From contig NW_025064911.1 of NCBI RefSeq assembly GCF_019112545.1, positions 316,762 through 380,761 of the forward strand: a stretch of DNA of 64,000 nt, written 5' to 3'. The DNA is from Guyanagaster necrorhizus (Eukaryota > Basidiomycota > Agaricomycetes > Agaricales > Physalacriaceae). The notes beneath the pieces were generated by a model. That model ran no database searches and was not told where the DNA came from. It saw nothing but the letters and a program-made list of their open reading frames with translations. The translations under genes and the position numbers were made by a program. The stretch's first letter is position 1; every line of letters starts with the position of its first letter. Below are positions 1 to 14,757 of the stretch, piece after piece.

Positions 1-1381
1 AAGCAGATGACCCCGACGATGAAGTTTGATATATTCCCTCGGTTCCATCTTCCGCCAAACGACGAGGGTCAAAGGGCAACGGACTGACACCGGAAGATGG
101 AGATGTGGTTATATCAGTCATTGCGGTTGTCCTGTTGCTGAAAGAAGATGATTTCGGAGAGTAGGGCATAACGGGGGTGTGGCCGACAAAGGCATTGATA
201 GTCATCGCCTGGCTGCCGTTAGAATTCGTATACGGAATGATGTCGGGATCAATCTCTGCGTTCGTCTTCTGGGCTCGCCGTCTTCTGTACCAGAAGAACG
301 AGGCTACCGTAGTTATCAGCAGGAAGCCCAAAACTCCCATGACAACCCCAACGATGATTCCTGTCCGTTTCTTGGCGTGCTGTGCATTTTTTTCTGCTGC
401 AGCAGAGGCGTCCAAGGCAGTGGCGTTTCCGCTTTGACTTTGAAGTGAACCACAACCAGTGTTGGTAATACCTAACGGGGGTTATCAGTCTTCACCTTTT
501 TTACTCTTATGACTACCACCGGGCTTACCGCTGGGCATAACAGATGGTGTCCCCCATGCAAATGCGCCCGTGCTAATTCGTCATCAGCTGATAAAATCTG
601 TCATCTGGAAAGGTACGAACTCACACATCAGAAACAGCAGCTGTCAAGAGTAGATTAAGATAATGTTTTATGATATGTGAGATGAAACAAACAAACCTAA
701 CATGATTTGTCCGCTTGTGGCCCGATTGATATATGTGTAGGCATCATCGTCTCCTAGCGTGGTCACATTTGTGATTACAGTGGAATCAACCTGAGCAAAA
801 GAGATATTGTAGGGAGGAACGCCTCCTTTTATTCGCAGGCCCCATGGCTGGCAAGGTTGTAGGTCTCCCGTGACGTTAGACTTAACGGTAAAGGAGGTGG
901 TATCATTTCTTTGGACAATACAGTCCGTTGATGAACCAGCTAGGATAGGTATAAGCAATGCACAACGAGAGAACTGAACACAAAGCTTACTGCCGACCGT
1001 GAATAATTTGGGCGCATTTCCCCCAGAAGATCCATTAGCATCGATGACATTGAGTAGCAGCTGGGACCCTGAATTTTTGTTTCAACGTTGATACAGCGCT
1101 GCTGTAAACGTCAAAGGACTCACCCACAGGATTGTTGACCGTCCATGTTAGATTGTCCTCGCTTTCTCCCAACAGCGTAGTTAGCAGTTCTCCATTCTGC
1201 TCGTAAGCCCTCATATAAAATGGTGGTACACCATGAGTATCGTTATTAGGATCGTATGGTTTGACGGTAATACTGAATTCATGGCATGAGTCTAAGGTCG
1301 ATGATACAGACTAGACAGGATGGTCAGTATAAAAAAAGCGACGGAAGCCCAAGCGTACATACATTGCTGGCGAACGCCCAT
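1..1381 (-). CDS. single-pass membrane protein with extracellular domain (3' end outside window)
   Basis: The start is the ATG at 1381. It opens a hydrophobic signal-like N-terminus (MGVRQQCMYAWASVAFFILT), and the longer upstream start in the same frame would bury that signal. The predicted extracellular part contains the segment CQPWGLRIKGGVPPYN, a pattern I associate with Agaricomycete surface proteins, and several N-glycosylation sequons (around 670-960). Near 300-400 there is one transmembrane helix (GIIVGVVMGVLGFLLITTVA) followed by a basic stop-transfer WYRRRR and a Ser/Thr-rich cytoplasmic tail that is still open at base 1. The architecture recalls Mid2-like wall-stress sensors, but no specific function can be assigned. 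At least three introns are needed, and I did not place all of their borders. Confidence 0.65.
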
Positions 1382-2292
1382 TGAAAGATTTCCGAGCTGG
1401 CCTCGGCACGACACGGATCTAAAAATAGCAGCAGAGAGAGAAGTGCGAGTACCGGCAGCGAAAGCGAAGGTGGATGACGAAGAAACATCTTCGCAAGACG
1501 AAGGAAAACGAAAAGGCGACCTGCGATGTTGGAGGTAGGAGGAAGAGGTAGACGCCTGTACTCTAATACGGCCGACCTCCACCCTAGATCCTACTGGATT
1601 TGACGAATTGTCTGGAGGCTATGTCAATGCCGCCCAGTTCGGGTACTTGGCAAATATAAATGGGCAGCCCACCGAAAGGTTAACGAGTGGAAGATTCCTC
1701 TGCACAGAAGAGAGTACTAGTACTGGACGAAAGTCACGGTCAGTAGATCAGTTGGTGGTTCAATTGAGAGGCGTCCCATCCATCTATGCCCTTCATAACC
1801 AATGTTGGGAACCTTGATGGTTTATATTTATTTCCTCGGACCCGGAGCATCACTCACGTTAAGAATACGATAACGAGAGTCGGCAACGCACGAATGTACT
1901 CTGATCAATCCTGTCCGTGGGCGCTAAGCCGTGATCTTTGTCACCATCAGGGCCGTGTTTTCCATTCAGTCATGAGGCCGGCGTTTTTAGTATATTTATT
2001 GGCGGTGCGAATAGCGTAATATAGAAGACATACAAGGTAAGCTAGAGACTTGGCTTGAAACTTGAGCTTGAATGGTCGAACAGATAGATCATGACCAATG
2101 GCAATCGTGCAAGTCACGATCGTATATCGTGGGAATAACCACTACCTGCTGAAGAACCCTGATGCACCACTTGGTTACCGAAGTGAGCAACATTACATTC
2201 ATTGATTATCGTATGTGCCTGTGGCAGCTACATAGCAACCCAGGAACAAAATGCTAGAATGACAACATGAGCGAAACTAATTATACGAATCA
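1382..2292. other. intergenic, no supported gene
   Basis: About 0.9 kb between the start of the membrane-protein gene and the stop of PRE4. It should hold the promoter of the former and the 3' UTR of the latter. The short open frames here show no family similarity or exon pattern. Confidence 0.5.
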
Positions 2293-3353
2293 TCATTGCG
2301 TCTGTGCGCCATATCCTCTGATGTCTTCGGCAAAGGACCATATCGTTTCCGCACTACGCGACTCTGAGATGGATGTGCCCGCAGCCGTGATTTTCGCAAC
2401 TTGGTACTGTGTTCAGCTGGTGAGCAACAGCGGTCTTGTATAAAAATACAGAAACTGTACCTTGTTCAAACTCCTTGCATCTCGGTAATACAGCACTTTC
2501 ATGCTATCTTCGATAATCTTAAGCGCCTCTTCCTCGGTGAGGACGTCCTCGTACCCCTCCACCGCCTTACGTAGAAGAGGCTGGGCAATGTAGGAACCAT
2601 AACCAGTTGCCAGCGTTGACGCACTGTAAGTGGTCCCTAGCAAGTCGACGTATGCCAGAAATCTGCACGGACAGTCAGACAAGATCGGCTCCAAGACACT
2701 GATATCGCACCGCTTTCCGTCTTTGAATCCACCAACAAGCAGTGAATTCCATAGAGGGTTCATCTTCGACCTCCGGGCGTACATGATCTGAGAGAGGTAC
2801 TCGTGGATTTCAGCTGGTCCAAGGCTGTGGCCATCGGCCGCGGTGAATTCGTCAACCATAAGTTCGTCCAGCACAGTTTGGATATATTGAAAGTCGGACA
2901 TGTCCCCGCTAGCACCAATGACGGTATAGTCGCCCACTGCCTGAAGACGTTGGACATCCTTAAAACGGGCGAGCGAACCATAGGAAGCTGTAATTGTCGT
3001 CTTTATTGAGCGGCAAATAACTATACGAGCCTCATACGCACCGAGGTTGTCGGCAGCCATCATTATCCCGTCCTTGTACTTGATGGCAAGGACACTCGTT
3101 CCTGTGACTATTGGTTGTCTGAAGGCAATTAATGTCGCTGGATTTCGACGATATAGACAAGAAACGTACTGTGTATGCTGAACACCAGCTGAAAACGAGC
3201 CTTTGGATCCGTTGTAAGGCCGTTGTGGGATTGGGTACGTTCCGTAGAGGTCGACAGCATCGTTTCTCTGAAAACTGCCATCAATATTCAGAAATAAGAG
3301 GAGTGATAGCAAAAACGCACTGGACGGCCCCAGTTCATAGGAGAATGATCCAT
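2293..3353 (-). CDS. PRE4: 20S proteasome subunit beta type-4 (yeast beta7/PRE4)
   Basis: Non-catalytic beta subunit of the 20S proteasome core, which sits in the beta ring of the nuclear and cytoplasmic particle. Recognisable blocks are MDHSPMNWGRP at the N-terminus, QPIVTGTSVLAIKY around the mature N-terminus, RRSKMNPLWNSLLVGGF, YSASTLATGYG and KVLYYRDARS, ending in FAEDIRGYGAQTQ then TGA at 2293. Five exons fit: exon 1 is 3321-3353. Removing a GTACGT...TTCAG intron joins HTQ to QPIV, a GTGCGT...TTACAG intron gives NLASYGSLARF, and a GTACAG...CCAG-type intron near 2400-2460 joins SLNK to YQVAK. Each splice restores the family sequence, so the gene appears intact. Length is close to the usual 260 or so residues. 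Confidence 0.93.
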
Positions 3354-3564
3354 GGTGAAAGTGAAAGAATGGTTCTCACCTGACGCGCAAGCCAGGACGC
3401 GTACGTGGCTTATGTAAGCCAGCTGATAAGATCCATCCTAGATAAGATAATGCCCAATCGATATCCGATTTGTGAGGCAGTCGGAAACTTAAGATATTTT
3501 TATTCCAACTTACTACTACCGTCAAGACAAAGCCTAATAAATTGAATAATTCAATAGTTAAGGT

Positions 3565-5125
3565 TCATGTCGTACAATTAAATCCTATGGGAGCTAAAAC
3601 GTTACTACATGAGATAATGCGACTAGTACCAGTTGTTGCTATGCCGTCAAATCCGTCCAACTGTATCTCAGTACACGGAGCGGCTCCGCTGCATTGCATC
3701 TTCGCCAGATACCCAGAATCGACATTGCCCACAGAAGACGCCCAAGTAACATCGGAAATTTGGAACAATGACGTGTCACATTCTCCCGTAGCGCCAGAGA
3801 ACGACGTACACTGAGTAATATAGGCTACAGAATCGGTAAGGTCTTGGAGGATGAAGTCCCGGAACGCTTTTCTAAAATCAGTTTAGCGAGATACAAGTGT
3901 CGCATTAAACTTAACTGATGTTCCTGGCGTATCCGAGACCGCCACCTCCACCTATACAATCCAACGTAGAATTCAGTTGGTCAGGGGATAGGCAGCAGCA
4001 GTACAATGTTCACAGACCATTTGGCGGATAACCCTGCTGGACGCCCGTCCACGTCTTGATGTAGCCGGCGTATCGGGTTCCAAGGCACGTTACTCTTTCA
4101 GCGGTAACGTTCTCTATCCGTTCGAACACACCAGGATATTGCCCAATAGATCTGTCTCCGAATACTAATCAGATTCGGACTTTGGCACTGAAAAGCGTCC
4201 GCCCTTACCCAATAGCAACGCCCAACCCACCATGGAATACCGAGTCTTGGATTAAAATGTTAGTCGAATTTGCTTTCATGGACATATTATCGTCTCCTCC
4301 AGTAACGGTCCAATTTCGAAAAGTGATCCGGTTTGAATAGAACGTATCCACACCGTCTGTGTTGCGTGCTGGGGCCTGTAAATTGAATTTGTGCCTTGTC
4401 CAACTCAGAGAACTAAGGAAAACTAACCGAGCTGTTGCTGGTGGAATTCACATATATACCCTCCAGCAAAACATCTTCCGAGTTTTTTATGGCCATAGTC
4501 CAGAACTGAGATTGCACAAATCGGATACCCGAAAAGAGCGAATTTGTAGTGTTGGTGATCATAAGGCTTATAGGCCGACCTGGTAAATTCGATACACCGT
4601 TGGTAAAGTCGTACCTACACGGTCTCGTCAGTCACCGTGACGACGGCCGCCATAGAAATTCAGCTCACCAAAGCTGTCCGTTACCGTCAAGCGTCCCCAC
4701 CCCATGTCCTCGAAAAATTACTCTGTCCCCTCCGAACATCCACGCCGTAGTCATATTCTGGTATGCCAATGGCAGCCCATTTGCGCGCCAGTACGTGATA
4801 TTGGTTCCCCACTGAAATGACAGAGAGTATAAGCAACTGCTTGCACAATCCATGCGGAAGGACCGACAAGCATGATCCCGCGGAGATCGACCAAAACATC
4901 CCGAAGGTTAGTGGTGTTCATCACCGACTCTACGTGGTAGAGTTTGTCCTGTAACACAACTGTTCCGCCTTGTCCGCATCGATCAAAAGCAGAGAGGATA
5001 GCAGGAGCATCATCGGAAGAGTCGTTGCTTGCATGAACATGGCACACGGCCCCTCGCTGAACCATGTAGCCAGCCTGGGCCGTCAAGGGTAGAGTAGCCA
5101 AGACAAATGTCCAGAAGGGTTTCAT
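3565..5125 (-). CDS. secreted glycoside hydrolase family 28 protein (exo-polygalacturonase/rhamnogalacturonase type)
   Basis: A pectin-degrading family enzyme with a parallel beta-helix fold. MKPFWTFVLATLPLTAQA is a clear signal peptide, followed by GYMVQRGAVCHVHASND and the early beta-helix strand AFDRCGQGGTVVLQD. GH28 motifs in order are NTDGVD (near 4345), GGDDN (near 4285), HGGLGVAIG split by an intron and continuing SIGQY (near 4150-4230), and RYAGYIKTW (near 4060), which takes the place of the RIK motif. The C-terminus has a cysteine pair (CSGAAPCTEI, ISCSNV) and stops at 3565. Many short introns interrupt the gene. The usual His of the GHG motif is not present, which points to an exo-acting or rhamnogalacturonan-active branch rather than endo-polygalacturonase. 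Substrate cannot be fixed from sequence alone. Confidence 0.85.
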
Positions 5126-5423
5126 CAGAAATATGAGAAGACTCTCTTGCAGCGCACATGCATGGTTTTATGGTACGAATCAGGACCCGAATTGAATGTT
5201 GGACGTCGAATGCCCATGTGAACTGACTTCCATCGTTGCAGCGGGCCGTCCGGATTCTTTTTAGAGAGTAAAAGATCACAAGAACGTATTCTAGGACAAG
5301 GAGCATCCCAGTATCAAGAGTACAAACAAGTATGACTCTATCTAGGTCAAATTATAAGTGGGTCACCAAAATAACAAGACAATGTCGCGAACATAGTCAT
5401 CAACTGAAGAGGCAAGACGTTGA

Positions 5424-8293
<2,870 letters not shown>

Positions 8294-8628
8294 AACTTTT
8301 TTCAGAGATGGCGGTTAGAAGGATAGCAAATAATGATTAGTCATCAAAACATCTACAGATTTATCCCCACGGGTGTGCGGTTCACCTCGGCTTGCGTCTC
8401 GGTCCGCTCACCTATGTCGTTATACCAGGTGAAGTTGGATAAGAAAAGCTCTAAAAAGCCGTTCTGATAAGTTGAAAAAAAGTGGACCAGCGCCACGTCC
8501 CCAGGAAATCCCGCCTACAGTCGATTCTGCCCAGTTATGAGCGTATCACTTCAAAAAACAACTCTTGTCTGTAAAGTATCATTAGATTACAAGGAATATT
8601 CAAGTAAGTAGAGGGTGTCAGATCTGCT
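8294..8628 (-). other. intergenic between PRP43 start and upstream gene's stop
   Basis: A 335-bp spacer with the PRP43 promoter/5' UTR on the left and the 3' UTR of the 735-residue gene on the right. I see no open frame or motif of note. Confidence 0.5.
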
Positions 8629-10836
8629 CTACGGGTACACAACTTGGTTAAGTCTGCTCGCAAAATGCCTGGCCAACTCTCCTTTATGAAGTTTATTCAG
8701 GTAATCGATCCTGTTCTTCATATGTTTTCTCGCTTGGCCACCAGACAATAGATGGAATCCCGGCGGCGGTTCCCTGCTAGCACTTTTCACCAAAACCACA
8801 GGGGCGACGTCCTGGGGCTCTACAAGATATCCTTCCGCATCCCTCACTTCCTCTCTCGCAGGAACTAACACATAAATGGGGTCGGCAATTAGATCCCGCT
8901 CTTCATCCAAAGCGTTCACGAGCTCGCTGATCTCATCTAGGACATCCTGAAGCTCTGAGGGAATCTTTAAGGTATCGGAATCCCCCTGTGACTGCCAAGG
9001 CAGATCCTTCCTTTCCGTTCGGCCGCTCTCGTCAAGGTCATAGATCAGGAATGCATCGTTTTCGTCGCCAGGGAGATACTTTTGCTTCACTTCCTCTTCG
9101 CCTTCAATACGATATGTTTCTTTCAGCTCCTCTGCACGTTCGTACCACGATCCAATACCAACACCAATAACCCTCTTCTCCCAAGGAATCGGAGCATCCA
9201 AACCCTCACCATTAAGACCTCGTCCTCTGTCCTCCGGGCTGAATCGTATTCCAACCAATCCGCCCCTCGCCCCAGCAAGGAGTTGCGCCATTTCAACCGC
9301 AAGATCCTCCATCCTCTGCAATCGGAGACAACGGAATCGGTTACCCAAGGTCGCAGTCGACTTTCGGTCGTGGTTATCAAGGGTAGCGTGGAAGGGCAAC
9401 CCACGCGATAAGGATCTTGATAGACGCACAATCGATGCCCCCATCGGACGCGTGGCCACCGTCAACGCAAGGAGCGGACGCCAGAACGGCTCATTTTTTA
9501 TCACCTGGGAATACTCCTTCCTGAGTGTAGCAACAGCAATTTGGTGTTTTTCAACAGCATCCTTGTCCGAGTCCGACGCGTCGGATATGACGGTGTGTGT
9601 TAAAGCTTCGGTCTCTCCTCGAGCCATAGCAGGAGTGGGAGGTATGAAACCAGATGCATGTTGTGGAGGCTGAGAAGAACCCTGTGTGACAACACCGCTT
9701 ACTTCTGTAGGTATCTTCTCGTTCCGTGGTTCCGTGTGTGCGACGACGTCACCAACCATCGCGCTGGCTGTCAAGTCTGCCATGAGTGCGCCATCTTTGC
9801 TCTCCGTCTCTCGAATAACCTTCCACTGCTCAGCATCCACTGCGGCATCAGGATTGTTGGATCCTTGACGGACCGGGCGCATATCGACTGCGTTGGGAGG
9901 AGGAAGAGGAGATTGAGCAAAGCCATTCGCAGAGGTTGGAGGCTGAAAACCGCTGGGATGATGGAAGGTGCCGTCGGAGTGCTCAACTTCGAAGGGAACC
10001 TTTTCCTGCCTAGATATTATCTCCGCGTTGACTGTACTAAGATCGGCCTCTCTATGCCGCTGAACTACAGCTTCGGTCTGCTTCAGTTTATCCTTTGGAC
10101 GTTCGGGGCGCTCCCGACGAGGCGGTGTGGGGGACGTCGCAAGATCAGCGGCAACATTGGGCGAAACAACGGGCTCTTGCAATAGATCGTCCTCGTCCTT
10201 CTCTAAGCTGCCCTTCAGCTCGTTGTTAAGGTTATAAAGAACGCGCTTAAGTCTCTTTTGTGGTGTCCAAGGCCACCGGGCGTTGTCCATGGATTCCAAA
10301 GCTTCACTAGGGGCTCGGAGCGAATTGTACCTCTTTAAGACAGCGTCGAAATCAACGGCACGGCAGAAAGCAACGATATGGTCAACACATTCCGTGCGGC
10401 CGACGCCAAACTTGATAGGGTAGCGAGATTCCAGGAGAAAGATGGTATGGGGTTCATATGCCGCATGGTGGGGAGTCTCGTACATCTTTGCGTTGGAAAG
10501 GTAACGTCCACCACTGAGCCAATTGCTCATCCGGAATTCTTTGGGCCTCGTGAAACCACCCATATAGCTAATGAATTTGGTAAAAATCAAGCACGGACGG
10601 GAAGAAAGCAGGTCTACGCACGTTTTCACGGGGGTCAAGGCCATCGTTATGTCCATACGTTCATCTTTCTCGGCCTTTTTTATACGACGAGACAGCTGCT
10701 TTGCCAATTCCCGCTCTGGAACGGGAGGAGCATCATTGAGGATTTGGCCGAATATATGGCCTTTTCGCCCAAGACGAGCAGAACGAGCAAGAGTGGCCTT
10801 CATGATGCCTGTATTGGATGGTATTTCATGTACCAC
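8629..10836 (-). CDS. uncharacterised 735-residue protein, single exon
   Basis: A long uninterrupted frame, unusual in this intron-rich neighbourhood. Residues about 1-200 look folded and basic (for example MKATLARSARLGRKGHIFGQ, then a stretch with many aromatic residues including WLSGGRYLSNAKMYETPHHA). Residues about 210-430 are low-complexity and probably disordered, rich in Pro, Glu, Ser and Thr. Residues about 430-735 look folded again, with an acidic segment and a C-terminal basic helix (ARKHMKNRIDYLNKLHKGEL). I see no catalytic motif, signal peptide or membrane segment. I do not recognise the family. The frame is long enough, and the opposite-strand frames are short enough, that a real gene is very likely. 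Confidence 0.75.
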   Translation of the reverse strand: MVHEIPSNTGIMKATLARSARLGRKGHIFGQILNDAPPVPERELAKQLSRRIKKAEKDERMDITMALTPVKTCVDLLSSRPCLIFTKFISYMGGFTRPKEFRMSNWLSGGRYLSNAKMYETPHHAAYEPHTIFLLESRYPIKFGVGRTECVDHIVAFCRAVDFDAVLKRYNSLRAPSEALESMDNARWPWTPQKRLKRVLYNLNNELKGSLEKDEDDLLQEPVVSPNVAADLATSPTPPRRERPERPKDKLKQTEAVVQRHREADLSTVNAEIISRQEKVPFEVEHSDGTFHHPSGFQPPTSANGFAQSPLPPPNAVDMRPVRQGSNNPDAAVDAEQWKVIRETESKDGALMADLTASAMVGDVVAHTEPRNEKIPTEVSGVVTQGSSQPPQHASGFIPPTPAMARGETEALTHTVISDASDSDKDAVEKHQIAVATLRKEYSQVIKNEPFWRPLLALTVATRPMGASIVRLSRSLSRGLPFHATLDNHDRKSTATLGNRFRCLRLQRMEDLAVEMAQLLAGARGGLVGIRFSPEDRGRGLNGEGLDAPIPWEKRVIGVGIGSWYERAEELKETYRIEGEEEVKQKYLPGDENDAFLIYDLDESGRTERKDLPWQSQGDSDTLKIPSELQDVLDEISELVNALDEERDLIADPIYVLVPAREEVRDAEGYLVEPQDVAPVVLVKSASREPPPGFHLLSGGQARKHMKNRIDYLNKLHKGELARHFASRLNQVVYP

Positions 10837-11178
10837 AAGGCAAGGTCGAACACAGCAACGGCCTAAAGTTGTCGGTCTTTTGAAAAAGGTACAATTATCA
10901 AATTTTCCAGGATGAGACCGTGTTTACGGAAGCTTGGCTGCAGGCTCTGCATTCCCGGGCACATATTCCATTCCCCGAAGAGCGAAAAGATTCCTGAATA
11001 TATTCCGGTACGATAAACTAGGTCCGACAATGGATAGGAAATTTTGGTGACCTGGTATTCCCACCTCCTCAAAAGGAATGTACGTATGAACGTTCTTGGG
11101 GTATAAGTAAGAAGCAGACAGTGACATGGCACAGAGGTAACAAAAGAAGAGCCGTATAGGAAGAAAAATGAATTTCCA
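10837..11178 (-). other. intergenic, 5' of the 735-residue gene and 3' of CDC12
   Basis: A 342-bp spacer. An open frame continues through it (11210 down to 10863), but it is out of frame with the septin and is best read as 3' UTR plus promoter. Confidence 0.45.
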
Positions 11179-12761
11179 CTATCTCCGGCTAGTGCCCCGT
11201 CCATAACCAACCTGAAGGTTGTCTAATTCGGCCTCCAGCTGTTTGATGGCACCATGGGCGAGCTCCAAATCCTTGTTGAGACGATCGCGTTCGGCAATAA
11301 GCTGCGAATCAGGACATCAGTATACATCCGTTGGTTTCACACGGGGAACTGACGTGTTGCTCCCATTGCCTGAAACGGGACTCCTCGGCCTTGACCTGCT
11401 CGGTGAACCTCTTGCGCAGCTGTTCTTCTTCTTCCTTGAACTTGGGGTTGTCCAATTTCTTCACCTTTGGTTCGCCGAATTTACGTGTTTCCATCTGTTG
11501 TTGACGGTAGTTCTCATAGTGAGAGTCTTCCGTCGTAGAGATGAGATCCAGCATATGTGTTCGAATGAGCAGAGAACGGAGCTTCTTGAAGTCACAGTGG
11601 TTCTCGTTCTCGACTACGATGAAAGTCAGTAATGAGGAAAGCAGCCAAACTACGTCAAAGAGACTCGGCCCCGTAAATAAACGCAACCCTTCAAGTCCCG
11701 GGCTCTAGAGCCTGACTGGACCCCGAAAAAACAAAGAGTCCGAGACGCAAGGAAATCGACGAGCGACCCAACTCACCTTCAGCAACTCCCCAAAGGTATT
11801 CACGACCCTTAACAATACGACCATCAGGAGTTTTCACGTCCTCCGTTGAGCCGATGATAGAGAATGGGATGGCATCAGTGAGAATGCGTGCGTGGTCCGC
11901 ACTCTCGTCATCAGCCTCCACAGGAGGAGTGTAGATGCGGATCCCTTGGGCGGTAATGACCTCACGAATCTAAACCGGTGTAAGCGCCCGTCTACAGCAG
12001 AAAAGGCAGCAAAAACATACGCGCTGCTTGAAGAGGAACAGGTCGTTCTGCGTCAACGTATCCGCCTTTGCAACAACAGGGATAAGGTTAACACGGGTGC
12101 CGAGGCGCTTCATGATTTCGATATCCAGAGGCTTCAAGCTACAAAATGCAAAAATTTGAGTAAAAGGTGCTGCGTGCACGTAATGGTTACACACGTATGG
12201 CCAGTTGGTCGGATGAAGTACAGACAGGCATGCACCCTGAGATCTGTCTTTTCATGACGCTGGGGTTGCTGCTCCTGACGCATATAGGCTTCATGCTGGT
12301 CGTCAATAAAGTCGACAATGGGCGACCAGGAGTCGCGGTTGTTGACATAGTCGCCAAAGCCAGGAGTGTCAATGACGGTGAGCTTGACCTTGAACTGCTT
12401 CTCCTCGAGCTCAGCCTTGATGATTTCGACCTCGGTGAGCTTGTCGAGCTGCTTGTGATGACGCTTGTTGTAGTTTTTTGCAGGCGAGAGCTCGGTCGAA
12501 AAGAGCGTGTTGATGAGGGTGGTCTTGCCAAGTCCAGATTCACCTGCAATGATAAGCAATCAATAACAGTACCACAACGCCATAATGATACTACTCACCG
12601 ACAACCATTATCGTGAAATGCGCCCCGCGCTTGGCGACGATCTTGTGTTTCTATTTCCACCCGTCAGTACGATTATTCAACAAAAATCCATCCAACAGCA
12701 ATACCTGGTTGGGAAGATTGGCAATACCGATGCCATCGAGGAAGGGAATGGGGGCAGCCAT
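11179..12761 (-). CDS. CDC12: septin, CDC12-type
   Basis: A GTP-binding filament protein of the septin ring at division sites, hyphal septa and bud or clamp necks. The ATG at 12761 opens [19 protein letters not shown]. The G1 P-loop is [16 protein letters not shown]3 is [11 protein letters not shown] and G4 is AKADTLTQ. The septin-unique element includes [22 protein letters not shown]-terminal coiled coil (RFRQWEQH, then [20 protein letters not shown]) ends [10 protein letters not shown] at 11179. The septin-family segments NLPNQRHKIV and LYFIRPTGH resemble CDC12 more than CDC3, CDC10 or CDC11. About six introns are needed. The reading frame is intact and the length is within the family range. 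Confidence 0.92.
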
Positions 12762-13799
12762 TGCGTGAGCGTGGTTCAGAGGCAAAAATTAAGCTGGCGT
12801 CGTTTGATGGGCCCCTCTATTTGACTCTGTTTACCTCTCGTGGCGTGTTCGGTCCGCTCTTGGGTCGCACGGGCACCGACGCTGGAGTTTACGAGGACTA
12901 CTATTGTGCGGCCATAGAATCTATTTCAAAACCAAAATCCTCAAGCGGTTTTAGGATCTAAAATGGCTCGATTCTGCTTCACAGACGCACACACAAAGCC
13001 CGAAAACAGGGGATAGAAGAACATACAAAGAAATCTGTGTACGTACTACCCATTTTCCGCATTGCGGACCTGCAGATCTGGTTTCGAGCGTGTCAGCATT
13101 CAAAATTCACGGGAAGACGTAGAATGAATACCGATATCTGTAGCTGCCAAGGCCAAAATACGACGGCAGGAGTCCAGGTCTACGCAACCGACAGTGAATT
13201 ATGTTCAATTACTTTGTCAAAGGTAAAATGAGTTACCAGCCTGATAGAAGAGAAGAGAACCCAAGCAGTGACAGGCAGCTTGATGAGAATTGTGATACAG
13301 CGAAGCAATCTTCCGACATTCATATCGTCATAGGGAGCGAAGGAAATTTGCTGTCGCTTCAGCGCCTTGATACAGTAGATAGGGTGCTGAGGCCCTTCTT
13401 GGGCTTAAGATGTGAATTCGGCGCCAGTGCGGGCACAACGGGTAAATGTTAACTGACTCTTTCATAGAATTCGTATATTGCGAAAAGCGTGTCATTATTC
13501 AGGACGATAACTAACATGGAGATACGAAATGGGTCCTTCTTCCGGATTGGGAGTGGAATCACTTCGCTGAGAAAACACATAAGCATCTTATAGAAGACAA
13601 AGGACAAGGAAAGCTCACCAAAAATGATCATGTCAAGCAGTTGGGGGTTACTGGATGGAAGATTGGGCCAGCAGGATGTGTGAAGAGCATAAGTTTGCAT
13701 AACAAGTATTCAAGCGCAAAGGATTCCATCGCCATATAGCTCTTATGTCCAATTGGGACCGAACAGGTATGCACCGTGACGAAAATACGTTCGCGAACG
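12762..13799. other. about 1 kb without a confidently supported gene
   Basis: Between the CDC12 start and the MRM2 stop. Minus-strand frames at 13449-13700 and about 13190-13380 (with the hydrophobic LPVTAWVLFSSIRLV) could be exons of a small gene. I could not join them with GT-AG introns that keep one frame, and no family is recognisable. The promoter of CDC12 must lie at the left end. Confidence 0.4.
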
Positions 13800-14757
13800 C
13801 TAATAACTTTCGGGACGCATCCCCCACATAGGTGCTTCACTGACCGGGTTCCATCCGCGACAGACAAAGTAGCTCTCAGGTGACTCCGACCTGCTCGATG
13901 GCGGCTTGATGTATTGGACGTCGCTGAAATGGGGTTCCAGTTCCTCTTTCCGAAACTCGTTCATAGCCTCAAAAGAAAAATGCTTCAGCCTACGACGCGT
14001 CAGTCATACAAGAATGAGCTAGAGAAAAGGAATATACATACACCAACACGCCTCCGAGTCGTCTACCAATCTGCTTCTCCGTTCGTAAATGGCGCGCCGC
14101 AAAGTCTTGCACCGCTAGACAAATTCTATACGACTGCTCCGTGTCATGTAAAACGTTTCCAGAAAAGTCGGGGGCCATGTCCGAGAGCACGACGTCCACC
14201 AAGGCTTCACCCATCTTCCGTCGTCTGAGTCCAGGTATGGACGAATCCAAGAGGTCTATAATCGCATCATCCGTTTTGGTCTCCAGGAAGTCCATCTGAA
14301 GAGATCGAACGCCAGGAATGGGGTTCATTGGAAGGAGATCAACAGCAACGATGGTCCCACGACCTTTGCTTTCACTACGAGCAATCTCCTCTTCCATATT
14401 GTCGATATTGAGGGGGTCGTATTCACTGCCAGGACGTGACGACTCGTGTGTTCGTTTGGGTCGTACCCGGGGAAGTGTAGACGGCAAAGGCTCAGTGTCT
14501 TCGTCAGACCCATACCCCAAACGCTGAGATACCACTTGGCTCCACCCTCCAGGCGCCGCACCTAGGTCGAGGACGACTTTTACATCGTCATGATCGAGGA
14601 AATGGAGCAGGCCATTGAGTTCGAGAAGTTTGAACGCGGAACGAGACCTGTAAGACGAAGATGCTCGTTGCTTGACGTAGTGGTCACGACGCTGACGGGC
14701 TATCCATTGTGTAGATGATTTTTTAGAGAGAGCGGCGAGGGTCGGACGAAACGACAT
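13800..14757 (-). CDS. MRM2: FtsJ/RrmJ-type rRNA 2'-O-methyltransferase, probably mitochondrial MRM2
   Basis: An S-adenosylmethionine-dependent ribose methyltransferase of large-subunit rRNA. The N-terminus is short, basic and Ser-rich, as in mitochondrial presequences. Family motifs are RSRSAFKLLEL (first catalytic Lys), VLDLGAAPGGWSQV (SAM binding), DVVLSDMAPDFSGN (catalytic Asp) and, in the last exon, LKHFSFEAMNEF then PPSSRSESPESYFVCRGW (catalytic Lys/Glu region). An intron with donor GTATGT near 14050 and acceptor CGTAG near 13990 joins GVLV to LKHF. The stop is at 13800. An inserted acidic/Ser segment after the SAM motif (about residues 83-120) makes it longer than bacterial RrmJ, which is common in fungal MRM2. 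Confidence 0.88.

Noticed and set aside
10863..11210. 115-residue frame after the septin coiled coil as an extra septin exon
   Set aside because: The septin frame reads on to TSRR and a TAG at 11179 without splicing; the other frame is not septin-like.
13190..13700. Small membrane-protein gene between CDC12 and MRM2
   Set aside because: Candidate exons could not be joined in one frame and show no known family.
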